NCBI RefSeq assembly: GCF_003841485.1
Contig: NZ_REFY01000001.1
Coordinates: 372,001 to 436,000, forward strand
Reading direction: 5' to 3'
Source: Natrarchaeobius halalkaliphilus
GTDB taxonomy: Archaea > Halobacteriota > Halobacteria > Halobacteriales > Natrialbaceae
Length of the DNA: 64,000 nucleotides
Shown: in pieces, positions 25,446-34,165 of the stretch
Numbering within the stretch: position 1 is the first letter of the stretch
Layout: every line of letters begins with the position of its first letter
The notes under the pieces: model-generated
Told to the model about the DNA's origin: nothing
Database searches by the model: none
What the model saw: the letters and a program-made list of their open reading frames with translations, nothing else
Translations under genes and position numbers: made by a program

Positions 25446-25901
25446 TCAGCGGGTGAGATTTCGCTTTTCGCGTCGAATCTCGTCGGTCGTCTCGCCCGCG
25501 CCGTCGACCCGTGCGAGCCCCTCGGCGGCCTCGAGCGTCCGAACGCCGTTGTCGAGAAAGGAGAGAACGTCGCCCGTGTACGCATAGACCATGTAGTCGT
25601 CGCTCATCACGTCGACGATCGCGTTCGGACCGAGTCCCTGGGCTCGCAACTCGAGTAGGTACCGGATGAACTTCCGCTCCGGACAGCCACAGTAGGGGTT
25701 GTTGTCACAATCACAATCGAGAAAATCGCCCGCGAAATCGAGAACGCGATCGCGGGTGGCCTCGTCGAGCTTCTCGAGGCCCGCACCCTGAAAGAGGACG
25801 TCGAGCGTCGCCCCCTTGAACGCCCCTTTCGGGATGTTCGTCTCGAGCTGGGAGCTGAGTTGACGGTGGTTTTTGACGTAGATCTTATCGGTGATAGCCA
25901 C
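25446..25901 (-). CDS. DUF5814-like small protein
   Basis: The 151-residue product begins VAITDKIYVKNHRQLSSQLETNIPKGAFKG. It contains a Cys-rich segment, CDCDNNPYCGCPERKFIRYLLELRAQGLGP, in which four or five cysteines could bind a metal. I recall this N-terminal block as DUF5814, which in many haloarchaea is the front part of a DEAD/DEAH helicase. Here the frame stops after about 150 residues and no helicase motifs follow, so this is either a stand-alone version or a trimmed one. The start is the GTG at 25901, because the ATG at 25925 would add eight residues that break the family start. Confidence 0.6.
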   Translation of the reverse strand: MAITDKIYVKNHRQLSSQLETNIPKGAFKGATLDVLFQGAGLEKLDEATRDRVLDFAGDFLDCDCDNNPYCGCPERKFIRYLLELRAQGLGPNAIVDVMSDDYMVYAYTGDVLSFLDNGVRTLEAAEGLARVDGAGETTDEIRREKRNLTR

Positions 25902-26060
25902 GCGTTGGAAGGGGTACGGCCCCACCGCCGAAAAACGTCTCGATCACGGGCGATCGGCCTCGTCGGCGCTGGCGACGATTCGGCACTGCCTGACACACCG
26001 CCCGTACTCGAGTCGTAACGTATTTCAGGTCAACCACCCCTAACTCAACTTGCAACACGT

Positions 26061-26133
26061 GTCCGGGTTGGGGTAGTGGTTATCCTTCAGCCTTGTGGAG
26101 GCTGAGACGCGGGTTCGATTCTCGCACCCGGAC
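26061..26133 (+). tRNA. tRNA-His (anticodon GTG)
   Basis: The 73-base sequence folds into a full cloverleaf. Acceptor strands TCCGGGT and ACCCGGA form seven pairs, and an extra G at 26061 pairs with C at 26133, the encoded G-1 that identifies histidine tRNA. The anticodon stem CAGCC/GGCTG carries loop TTGTGGA, anticodon GTG. The T arm is GCGGG-TTCGATT-CTCGC. CCA is not encoded, and a T run follows at once. Its 3' end is repeated at 26241 and at 47002, marking it as an integration target. Confidence 0.97.
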
Positions 26134-26135
26134 TT
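26121..26135 (+). repeat. attachment-site-like repeat at the tRNA-His 3' end (left)
   Basis: CTCGCACCCGGACTT, the last 13 bases of the tRNA plus two, is found again exactly at 47002-47016, just beyond CRISPR array 2. A shorter 14-base match is at 26241-26254. Such a pair is what tyrosine-recombinase integration at a tRNA gene leaves behind. Confidence 0.7.
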
Positions 26136-26240
26136 TTTCACGACGACTATCGGGAGGAGTGGAAAAGCCGGAAGGAGAGATCGAACCCTGGAAGTCGCAG
26201 CGTCGAGCGAAGCGAGGCGACCGTCTTCCTTCGGTTCATT

Positions 26241-26254
26241 CTCGCACCCGGACT
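26241..26254 (+). repeat. second copy of the tRNA-His 3' end
   Basis: CTCGCACCCGGACT repeats the tRNA 3' end 120 bases downstream, preceded by GGTTCATT (the tRNA has GGTTCGATT). The preserved T-arm half shows that this is a tRNA fragment and not chance. It may be the scar of an older insertion. Confidence 0.7.
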
Positions 26255-26327
26255 ATTCTGCGACGAACGGACGTGAGGAGAGAATAGTCCCAGGAGAGAC
26301 CGAATCACGCGAGACGACCATCGCAGT

Positions 26328-29271
26328 GTTTCAATCCCGTTCTGGGTTTTCTCCCGGCTGCAACCTCCGTCCCATCAGAATCGTAGCGCGAGAGCGTCAC
26401 GGTTTCAATCCCGTTCTGGGTTTTCTCCCGGCTGCAACTACTTACGTAGACGCAGTCTTGCGTTTTCTTGTGCTGTTTCAATCCCGTTCTGGGTTTTCTG
26501 CCTTCTGCGACACCAGTGCGACCGTTGCGAGCAGACGTTCAGCGGTTGTTTCAATCCCGTTCTGGGTTTTCTGCCTTCTGCGACAAACATTAGCCAAGGG
26601 GTGGTGATTGGATGTCATGTTTCAATCCCGTTCTGGGTTTTCTGCCTTCTGCGACAGCGGAGCTCGTCAGCAACGAACCGTACATGCGCGAGTTTCAATC
26701 CCGTTCTGGGTTTTCTGCCTTCTGCGACAGCCGGGGGAGTCGATGTCGATTATCGGAGTGCCGCGTTTCAATCCCGTTCTGGGTTTTCTGCCTTCTGCGA
26801 CGCGGCGCTCGAGCACCTCACCCACTCGACGACTCAGTTTCAATCCCGTTCTGGGTTTTCTGCCTTCTGCGACCCACCATCTTTCTCGGCCGCCCAGTCG
26901 TCGAAGCGTTTCAATCCCGTTCTGGGTTTTCTGCCTTCTGCGACACGACGACGGCGTCTCGATCCTCAATCGGATGGCTGAGTTTCAATCCCGTTCTGGG
27001 TTTTCTGCCTTCTGCGACGCCAGATCACCCGAAGACGCGGGAGCACATTGCACTGTTTCAATCCCGTTCTGGGTTTTCTGCCTTCTGCGACTGAAAAGCT
27101 CGAGCGCCTGGAAGACGTCGCGCTCTGTGTTTCAATCCCGTTCTGGGTTTTCTGCCTTCTGCGACCTCGTTCACCCAAGGCGAGTCATCTGAGGCTTCCA
27201 GTTTCAATCCCGTTCTGGGTTTTCTGCCTTCTGCGACGGTCGATGTCGAGCCATTCGGAAACGGCGATGTGTTTCAATCCCGTTCTGGGTTTTCTGCCTT
27301 CTGCGACCGATAGCCTCTCCGACGGAACGGCCTACGACTATCAGTTTCAATCCCGTTCTGGGTTTTCTGCCTTCTGCGACGATCTCGACATGATCCAAGA
27401 TGCGGCGACGATCGCGTAGTTTCAATCCCGTTCTGGGTTTTCTGCCTTCTGCGACGGGGCAACTAACACCACACCACCCCCGCCGTTACGTTTCAATCCC
27501 GTTCTGGGTTTTCTGCCTTCTGCGACGCATGCTTCGTGAGCCCCACGAAGCGCGGTCGGGCGGTTTCAATCCCGTTCTGGGTTTTCTGCCTTCTGCGACG
27601 CATGCTTCGTGAGCCCCACGAAGCGCGGTCGGGCGGTTTCAATCCCGTTCTGGGTTTTCTGCCTTCTGCGACTCGACGGGAATCTTGTGCTGTTTTGACC
27701 CACGGGCATGTTTCAATCCCGTTCTGGGTTTTCTGCCTTCTGCGACCGTCGCAGAAGTCGAGGTCAACATGTCCAGGGGTGAGTTTCAATCCCGTTCTGG
27801 GTTTTCTGCCTTCTGCGACAGCTTCGAGCCGCTGATCGAGCCGATCGGGACGGTGTTTCAATCCCGTTCTGGGTTTTCTGCCTTCTGCGACATCCGCGAT
27901 AGTCCCCCGATGTGGCCCGGTCAACCCGTTTCAATCCCGTTCTGGGTTTTCTGCCTTCTGCGACGACTAGTCATCATCCACCTGAATCTGCAAAGAGCGA
28001 TGTTTCAATCCCGTTCTGGGTTTTCTGCCTTCTGCGACCTCACTGTTAGTGAATAGGATCAACTCTTCATCGCTGTTTCAATCCCGTTCTGGGTTTTCTG
28101 CCTTCTGCGACACCGATCCGCTTCGCGATGCCGTTGGGGAGATTCGGTTTCAATCCCGTTCTGGGTTTTCTGCCTTCTGCGACCAGTCGTCTTTCGTCAT
28201 TCGCTCGAGTACGTACGGTTTCAATCCCGTTCTGGGTTTTCTGCCTTCTGCGACGTGTCCACACCCGGCACTGAACGACTCCCGCTTAATCGTTTCAATC
28301 CCGTTCTGGGTTTTCTGCCTTCTGCGACAACAGTGGCGTGCTGAAGGCGGCGATCACGTTGAGGTTTCAATCCCGTTCTGGGTTTTCTGCCTTCTGCGAC
28401 ACGTTCCCAAACCGGTGATTGAGCATTTCGAGGAAAGTTTCAATCCCGTTCTGGGTTTTCTGCCTTCTGCGACTCGTTGCCGGTCCCGAATGCACCCACT
28501 TCTCGACGTTTCAATCCCGTTCTGGGTTTTCTGCCTTCTGCGACCGACGCCACCGAAGATGTCACCTACAAGACTACCGCCGTGTTTCAATCCCGTTCTG
28601 GGTTTTCTGCCTTCTGCGACCCTGCAGCGAGCGTCATGTCCAGTGCATAGAGGTTCGGTTTCAATCCCGTTCTGGGTTTTCTGCCTTCTGCGACGTATCG
28701 TCGTGGGAGTCGATCCGGTACTGGAGCTTCGGTTTCAATCCCGTTCTGGGTTTTCTGCCTTCTGCGACCATTTCGCCGAGTGTCTTTTCGTCGGTGCCGT
28801 CGTTTCAATCCCGTTCTGGGTTTTCTGCCTTCTGCGACCGAGCAGGAGCAGACGCGCTTCCTGCCCGACGACGGTTTCAATCCCGTTCTGGGTTTTCTGC
28901 CTTCTGCGACCGATCGTCAATGTCGAAAGTGATCAGAACCGAATCGTTTCAATCCCGTTCTGGGTTTTCTGCCTTCTGCGACATGTCGCTGGTATCGGTT
29001 ATGCCAAAGAAGATGTGCCGTTTCAATCCCGTTCTGGGTTTTCTGCCTTCTGCGACCTTGCCGTCTGATCCAGGTCTTCATGTCGCTAGTTTCAATCCCG
29101 TTCTGGGTTTTCTGCCTTCTGCGACTAAACGGCAATAGTCTCTCTCATTCGGGAGAGCTTGGTTTCAATCCCGTTCTGGGTTTTCTGCCTTCTGCGACGT
29201 CCGCTGTCGGCCGGACCGACGCGATCGTCGGGAAGTTTCAATCCCGTTCTGGGTTTTCTGCCTTCTGCGAC
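26328..29271 (-). CRISPR. CRISPR array 1, 41 repeats and 40 spacers, type I-D
   Basis: The repeat is 37 bases and the unit length is 69-76, giving spacers of 32-39 bases. On the plus strand it starts GTTTCAATCCCGTTCTGGG. The sense direction is therefore minus, ending in GGGATTGAAAC, which leaves the usual ATTGAAAC 5' handle on the crRNA. The leader is at the right, next to cas2. The 39 leader-side repeats are identical. The two repeats farthest from the leader (26328 and 26402) carry the array-2 sequence instead, differing at sense positions 3, 8, 9 and 12. The spacer at 27527-27562 is repeated exactly at 27600-27635. Long open frames across the array are artefacts of the repeat period. Confidence 0.97.
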
Positions 29272-29381
29272 AGGGGGTGAAAATACGTCGAGACGGATCA
29301 AAAACGTTTCTTATTGCTTCAAAACAACCTCGAGATTCGTCGACAGGGGCTGTACAGATTCTTAATAAAGGTCGACGAAGA
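29272..29381 (-). promoter_or_regulatory. leader of CRISPR array 1
   Basis: This 110-base AT-rich stretch lies between the first repeat (ending at 29271) and the cas2 stop. Read on the minus strand and counted from the repeat, it has CTTCGTCGACC at -109 to -99, TATA-like TTTATTAAG at -98 to -90, TCTGTACAGC at -87 to -78, GTCGACGAAT at -73 to -64, and CCCCCT touching the repeat. Each of these except the exact TATA letters recurs at the same distance in the leader of array 2. Transcription should start near -70 to -65. Confidence 0.85.
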
Positions 29382-29654
29382 TCAGATCACGTTCGATTGC
29401 TCATCAGGTGGTTCATCACCCAAATCGGTCGTTGCGTCTTGACAGGCACTACAGAGTCGATAGATTCGGATTCGATCACCGTCACTTGGAGAAATCTGTG
29501 ACTCGAGTTGGTCCTCGAGTTCGACGCGATCGGTTTTCGAAATTTCGAGTTCGAACACGCTGTACTGTTTCCAGGCCCCGTAGCGCTCGAGAGTGCGATA
29601 GACCCGTCGTCGGTTCGCGTCGTCGCTGACGTCGTATGTAATTGCTAGTCGCAT
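29382..29654 (-). CDS. cas2: CRISPR-associated endonuclease Cas2
   Basis: The 90-residue protein has the Cas2 ferredoxin-like fold: MRLAITYDVSDDANRRRVYRTLERYGAWKQYSVFELEIS. The conserved Asp8 lies at the end of the first strand, and RIRIYRLCSACQ is the later strand. With Cas1 it forms the integrase that inserts new spacers at the leader end. It is the last gene of the eight-gene cas operon, two bases after the cas1 stop. Its own stop lies immediately before the leader of array 1. The length is normal and the Asp/Glu-rich tail is typical for a halophile. Confidence 0.95.
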   Translation of the reverse strand: MRLAITYDVSDDANRRRVYRTLERYGAWKQYSVFELEISKTDRVELEDQLESQISPSDGDRIRIYRLCSACQDATTDLGDEPPDEQSNVI

Positions 29655-29656
29655 GG

Positions 29657-30652
29657 TTATCGGTCGAAAGTAAGCGGGTGGTAGTCGTCCAGTTCGTCGG
29701 TGATCACCTTTCGAAGCAGGATTGCTTGTTGACGAATGGCCTTTCGACGAGACACAGTATATTCGAAGTACGGATGCGTGAACTCTTCTTGCATGTAGTC
29801 ATCGAATTTCGAGAGGTACGTGTCGAACGCGTCATCTCGAAGCCGGTTGTCCGTTCGGAAATCGTCGTGCGTGATCGCTCCGCGATTGACGAGTCGGGTT
29901 ACGAACGCATCACAGAAGATTGGCCGGAACTCCTCTTGCAAATCGAGTGCGAGTGACGGGCGTCCGTGCCGGTCGGCGTGAAGAACGCCGAGAAACGGAT
30001 CGAGATTGTACTGCCGCAGCGCCGCCAAAACCTCGTTTTTCATGAAGACGTACGTCAACGAGAGGAGCGAGTTGATGTGATCCTCCGGCGGCCGTTTCGA
30101 CCGCGTTTCGAACGTCCAGCCGTCAGTCAACGTCTCGTCGAGTCGTGCGAAGTACCGTTCCGCCGCTTCGCCCTCTGTTCCACGCAGATCGTCTTTCGAT
30201 GTTGCCTTTTCCGTACGAACGCCGAGGTCTTTCAGCACCTCCGTTCCATGAACGCCCTTCCGAGAGAGCAGCGTCCGTGCGTTTCTGATCTTTCCCGAAA
30301 TCATCGCTTTGGCGATCTCGAGTTCCGCATCGTCCGAGAGCGCATATTGTGCCCGACGAACCTCTGCAATCGTGTTCTTCTCGGGGACGAAACTCCCGCG
30401 ATACTTTCCATGCTGGGTGAAATAGTTGAGTACGATGCCGTGTTCGTTCGCTTTCGCGACGAACGGCGTCGAGAAGTTCACTCCGCCGAAGACGTTGATC
30501 GTATCGACCTTCTCGATCGGCCTCGAGGCGAGTCGTCCCTCGTCGCCGTCAACGTCCCAGACGACGATTCGACCGCCGTCGACCTGTACCTGGGACCCCT
30601 GTCTCGTGACGAACAGTACCGCCTCATCGTACATTCCTTCGGATGCTTTCAT
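29657..30652 (-). CDS. cas1: CRISPR-associated endonuclease Cas1
   Basis: The 331-residue integrase subunit catalyses spacer insertion together with Cas2. The N-terminal beta domain (residues 1-75) contains GGRIVVWDVDG and VDTINVFGGVNFSTPF. The C-terminal helical domain has the metal-binding residues: the His in GVLHADRHGRPSLALDLQEEFRP near 225 and the Glu in its LQEEF. The first catalytic Glu is expected in the segment before NSLLSLTYVF. It is type I-B/I-D-like in sequence. The frame is open upstream to 30748, but the ATG at 30652 overlaps the cas4 stop by four bases and fits the family start. Confidence 0.95.
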   Translation of the reverse strand: MKASEGMYDEAVLFVTRQGSQVQVDGGRIVVWDVDGDEGRLASRPIEKVDTINVFGGVNFSTPFVAKANEHGIVLNYFTQHGKYRGSFVPEKNTIAEVRRAQYALSDDAELEIAKAMISGKIRNARTLLSRKGVHGTEVLKDLGVRTEKATSKDDLRGTEGEAAERYFARLDETLTDGWTFETRSKRPPEDHINSLLSLTYVFMKNEVLAALRQYNLDPFLGVLHADRHGRPSLALDLQEEFRPIFCDAFVTRLVNRGAITHDDFRTDNRLRDDAFDTYLSKFDDYMQEEFTHPYFEYTVSRRKAIRQQAILLRKVITDELDDYHPLTFDR

Positions 30653-31266
30653 ATCTCGTCCTCCCAGCCGGTTCCAGCCGCTTTCTCGGGCTCGAGGCGT
30701 GCAGTTTCTGCTGGCATGCAGTACTCTCGAGCCGAACAGGCCTCGCATTTCTCTGGGTTGTCGGTCAACGGTGGTATCGAGCCAACAGACATTTCTTCGA
30801 TTCGGGTGATGATTTCACGGACTGTCCGTCGGTGACGATCCGTAATTCGAACAGCATGCCGTTCATCAGTCGAATACAGATAGATGTAGCCGACGTTCAC
30901 CGGTTCGTTGAGTGCGGCTTCAAGTAACATACAGTAGCCGGTGAGTTGCACCTCGTCGCTCGGATAGTACTGCCCACTTTCGGAACGCTTCCGCTCAACT
31001 GGAGTGAAAACTCCACCTTCCGATTCTATCAGGTCGATTTTTCCGTGTAGCTTGAGCTCGTCAGCCCTGAAGTATCGTTCAGTGATCCATCCTCCTCTGT
31101 TCGATTGATTCTGGTGTTTCGATCGACCATCAACGAGTTCGTACGGGGTACCAATCTCGTCGTGGTATCGCTGGTAATAGAACCGGCGTGGGCAGTATAC
31201 ATACTCATTCAATGCACTAACGTGAACGACCTTGTCCCGTTGTCCAACGGTCGGTGGCGACTTCAA
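30649..31266 (-). CDS. cas4: CRISPR-associated exonuclease Cas4
   Basis: The 205-residue RecB-like nuclease trims prespacers and helps to select PAM-bearing ends for integration. SALNEYVYCPRRFYYQ (residues 17-32) holds the first Fe-S cysteine, and CEACSAREYC (near 172-181) holds the other three. The nuclease core is GKIDLIE near 78, FTPVERKR near 90 and EVQLTGYCMLLEA near 107. It overlaps cas3 upstream and cas1 downstream by four bases each, so the adaptation genes are translated together. Size and motif order are normal. Confidence 0.94.
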   Translation of the reverse strand: MKSPPTVGQRDKVVHVSALNEYVYCPRRFYYQRYHDEIGTPYELVDGRSKHQNQSNRGGWITERYFRADELKLHGKIDLIESEGGVFTPVERKRSESGQYYPSDEVQLTGYCMLLEAALNEPVNVGYIYLYSTDERHAVRITDRHRRTVREIITRIEEMSVGSIPPLTDNPEKCEACSAREYCMPAETARLEPEKAAGTGWEDEI

Positions 31267-33416
31267 AAATCAAGCACCTCATCGAACGTACTCGACTTTT
31301 CCTGTATTTTGTCTTGGACACGACAATGGAGATACAGGGCGTCATGGCCAAATGCCACTGCTGCTTCCCCTTCTGAGTAGAGGAGTGAATAGATGAAGCC
31401 AAATGAGCCGAGCGAGTACTGATTCTGAATTTGCGAGACGTGCCCCTCGAGCGGATAACAAAGGATCTGGTCGGTGGAGAGGTCGTCCTTTAATATATCC
31501 ACACCGTTGACGCTAGGTGTCACTTCGACCTCTAAACCAGTACAGACCTCTGGTGTACGGATATCTCGAGGATGGTCACTCAGAAGGCTATAGAGTTCAC
31601 CCGTTGCTTTGTACGTGAAAAGCCTCCCAGAGACCTGATCACCATCTATCCCGGATGATTGGCCATCATACTCCCCTCGGTAAATACAGTAGCCGCTACT
31701 GTACGGTTCTAATCTTGACACTTGGTCAATAAGTTCGCTTGGGATATGAGTTAAGAAGTCATCTCGAGTGTGGAACGAAATATCAGAATGCCGGAGAAGG
31801 TACGGAAGGTTGTACGTTTGAACAGTCTGTGAGCGCTGGTTGTAAACAAGCGTCTGGACGCTTTCCCCTCGGTAGGTTTTCAACGTCTTGAGGAGTTCCG
31901 AATTAGCTACCTCGTGTATCCGTTGGAGATCGCTTTCAGAGAGACCACCCTGTTCTCCATTAAAGAAGTGACTTTCAATCCGATGCCAACCAGCCTTTCG
32001 AACGGCCAGTTGGTCATCGGGTGGTGCATCTTCTACTCGCTCTTCGACGTGATCGTAGGCCTCTACAGCAGAGTACCGCCAGTCAAACGAAGCGGGCGTG
32101 GATGAATCGACATAGGCTGATTTGACGCGCTTTTCGAACTCTGAGCGATCAACCCATCGTCCACTGAGAGAGTCTGCAAGCGGTTCGAGATCATGAAAGA
32201 GATAGGGGGGCGCGTACGCAAACGCAGCAGAACGGTCAGAACGGGTGCGAAGTCGTCCAAGACGCTGGAAGAAACTCGCAGCATCGTGGCCCGAGAATAC
32301 GATCTGATCTGTATCGAAGTCGACACCGACCTCGACGGCAGAGTTACTCACTAACGTGTCGAACGTGTCGATTTTCTCCCGAACGCCATCACGATGGAAT
32401 CCGTCGATTCGCTCAACACGAGTGAGATCCGCACGGCATAAGCGATCATACACGCGATCAATTTCGTGAACCCCATCGAGCATGATAACCGTCCGGCCGG
32501 TGGCCAATCGCTCCAACACGACTTCGTCGTTGTCTAGCATTTCTGTCGCGGTTCCGAACGTCGGTGCTGGCTCGATTAACAAATCTACAGGAGGTAAGAC
32601 CGCGCGGTAGTCTGCAGGTAAATTACCCGGTGAAAACGATATTGTAGATGGTGTCTCCCCTGAGATTGCGGGGTGAGGAGTATTCCGCCAGCCAAAGTCG
32701 TCGACTCGATAATATGGTGCAATCATCGCCTCTTCGAATTGCCGTTCGAGGCGCACTTCTGGGGTTGCACTTAGGAAGACGAGGTAATTTAGCCGACAAA
32801 TAGACTCGTTAGTATCGTACATCTCGTCGAGGAGAAAGAGCATCGTATTCCGCTCTTTTCGTGTTGCCCGATGGAACTCGTCAACGACTGCAACTTCGAA
32901 TCGCTTAATCTCCCCAATTCGTTCACGGTAGATCTCTCGTCGGAGCAATACGAATATGTCGGGGTTCGTGAGGAGGATGACGGTCCTCCGACTAGAGAAG
33001 GCTTGCTTCAGAAGCAACGAGAGACGTTTACCGTTCGAACTGGCTTCGGGAAATTGCTCCGCATATTCGTTCTGGAGTGTTTCACTGGTGACCGCCAATA
33101 GTTGACAATTATCTCCACCATCGACATCACTCAACAAGTCAGAAATATTTCTATTTTGGTCTTCGATGAGGGCGTTCGTTGGGTAGACCGCGACTGTTGA
33201 CAGCCCTTCTGAAATCACAGGTGCGAGCCAGGAGAGCGTTTTGCCCCCACCGGTGGGTGCATCGTTTACGAATGTCCCGGGTTCACGGGCTGTAAGCGCA
33301 TCGTGGAGTGCCCACTGGTGTCGGTACGGGGTGATACCGTCCACCGGATACTCGCCCGGATACGTACGAAGTCCAAGTCCAGCAAGCTGGAACGAGACTG
33401 AATCGGGATTAGACAT
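31263..33416 (-). CDS. cas3: type I-D Cas3 helicase (no HD domain)
   Basis: The 717-residue superfamily 2 helicase unwinds target DNA after recognition by the interference complex. Walker A is APTGGGKT (residues 53-60), the DEAD-equivalent box is DEFH (179-182), motif III is FLSATPE near 220, and the C-terminal motif VI region is FFQRLGRLRTRSDR near 420. There is no HD nuclease domain at either end. In type I-D the HD domain sits on Cas10d, which fits. It overlaps csc1 by eight bases and cas4 by four. Base composition is visibly lower in GC than the flanking chromosome. Start at ATG 33416; an in-frame ATG at 33491 would lie deep inside csc1. Confidence 0.93.
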   Translation of the reverse strand: MSNPDSVSFQLAGLGLRTYPGEYPVDGITPYRHQWALHDALTAREPGTFVNDAPTGGGKTLSWLAPVISEGLSTVAVYPTNALIEDQNRNISDLLSDVDGGDNCQLLAVTSETLQNEYAEQFPEASSNGKRLSLLLKQAFSSRRTVILLTNPDIFVLLRREIYRERIGEIKRFEVAVVDEFHRATRKERNTMLFLLDEMYDTNESICRLNYLVFLSATPEVRLERQFEEAMIAPYYRVDDFGWRNTPHPAISGETPSTISFSPGNLPADYRAVLPPVDLLIEPAPTFGTATEMLDNDEVVLERLATGRTVIMLDGVHEIDRVYDRLCRADLTRVERIDGFHRDGVREKIDTFDTLVSNSAVEVGVDFDTDQIVFSGHDAASFFQRLGRLRTRSDRSAAFAYAPPYLFHDLEPLADSLSGRWVDRSEFEKRVKSAYVDSSTPASFDWRYSAVEAYDHVEERVEDAPPDDQLAVRKAGWHRIESHFFNGEQGGLSESDLQRIHEVANSELLKTLKTYRGESVQTLVYNQRSQTVQTYNLPYLLRHSDISFHTRDDFLTHIPSELIDQVSRLEPYSSGYCIYRGEYDGQSSGIDGDQVSGRLFTYKATGELYSLLSDHPRDIRTPEVCTGLEVEVTPSVNGVDILKDDLSTDQILCYPLEGHVSQIQNQYSLGSFGFIYSLLYSEGEAAVAFGHDALYLHCRVQDKIQEKSSTFDEVLDF

Positions 33417-34155
33417 CGTCCCGTTTTGTCGCGAGGAATTTCGCACCAGCTGGGTAATATATCCTCGATTCGTTCCGATACGGGGGCTCAATTGCGTAGT
33501 GGTCAGCGTCGAACTCCCCTTCGAACCAGACCGGTGTCGGTTGCATCTGTTTCATCACGACGCCACCGGTCGGCGTTGTGTCGTGATCGTATACGCTCAA
33601 CGGATGTCCCAGATTGAACCTGCCCGATCGGCGTTCGGCGTCGACAATTCGATAACTGACGTGTCCCTTCCCCCGCTTCTTTCCGAGTCGGATATACGAC
33701 GGGAGCCGTGTAGCTACCTCACTCGCGTCTTGTCCGTACGGAAATACGTAGAAACGGAACGTGTTTTCGGGCGCTAACGCCCGCTCACGCTCGAACGTCG
33801 GGAGATTCTTATCAGCCCGGCCAGTGGGGTCGTCAGTTGCTGGGTAGTTGGGCGTCGCGTAGGTGTCACTTCGAGCGTTTCGATTCGTCGTGAGATATTC
33901 CGTACGAGCCGTGCCTTGCCGTTCGACACGAGCGGGAGCCGCGGGGGTAACGTACACTTCGTCGACTACATCAGCGGTGTCTTCGATGTAGGTCGGCTGG
34001 TGGACCACATCCACGTATCGTCCACTCGCAATGCCGAGGGCGTAGTGCAACGCTGTGTTTAGGATACATGGATCTGTATCGGTCATTCGACCCACTTCTC
34101 GTGAGGCGAATCCAACTTTGCCGTGCGTCGTGAGCGTTGCTTCGATGATCTGCAT
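33409..34155 (-). CDS. csc1: type I-D Cascade subunit Csc1 (Cas5-type)
   Basis: The 248-residue protein is the Cas5-like subunit of the type I-D complex, which caps the 5' handle of the crRNA. Features are the RAMP-like start MQIIEATLTTHGKVGFASREVGR, the central NTALHYALGI, and the late block SYIRLGKKRGKGHVSYRIVD, whose Gly/Lys-rich loop resembles the RAMP glycine loop. The assignment rests on the position between csc2 and cas3 and on the general RAMP pattern. The ATG at 34155 follows the csc2 stop by ten bases; an upstream in-frame ATG at 34185 would overlap csc2. Confidence 0.88.
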   Translation of the reverse strand: MQIIEATLTTHGKVGFASREVGRMTDTDPCILNTALHYALGIASGRYVDVVHQPTYIEDTADVVDEVYVTPAAPARVERQGTARTEYLTTNRNARSDTYATPNYPATDDPTGRADKNLPTFERERALAPENTFRFYVFPYGQDASEVATRLPSYIRLGKKRGKGHVSYRIVDAERRSGRFNLGHPLSVYDHDTTPTGGVVMKQMQPTPVWFEGEFDADHYAIEPPYRNESRIYYPAGAKFLATKRDDV

Positions 34156-34165
34156 GGCAGCCCCG

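Larger units (their letters stand above)
26111..26304. repeat. alternating direct and inverted copies of the tRNA-His 3' end
   Basis: Four related segments follow each other. The tRNA 3' end itself is at 26111-26138. An inverted imperfect copy is at 26161-26188 (reverse complement begins GGGTTCGATCTCTCC). A direct copy is at 26233-26259 (GGTTCATTCTCGCACCCGGA...). A second inverted copy is at 26281-26304. Each direct-inverted pair can fold: CCGGaCTTTT with AAAAGCCGG in the first, and GGACTATTCT with AGAATAGTCC (perfect 10 pairs, 21-base loop) in the second. The stems differ in sequence but keep pairing. Confidence 0.75.

Noticed and set aside
26134-26327. An integrase or toxin-antitoxin gene at the left border of the island
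   Set aside because: The frames here are short and cross tRNA-derived repeats; no recombinase motif is present.
28049-29068. Long open reading frames through CRISPR array 1 with recurrent phrase FNPVLGFLPSAT
   Set aside because: They arise because the repeat has no stop in several frames and the unit length shifts the frame; they have no start context and no family likeness.
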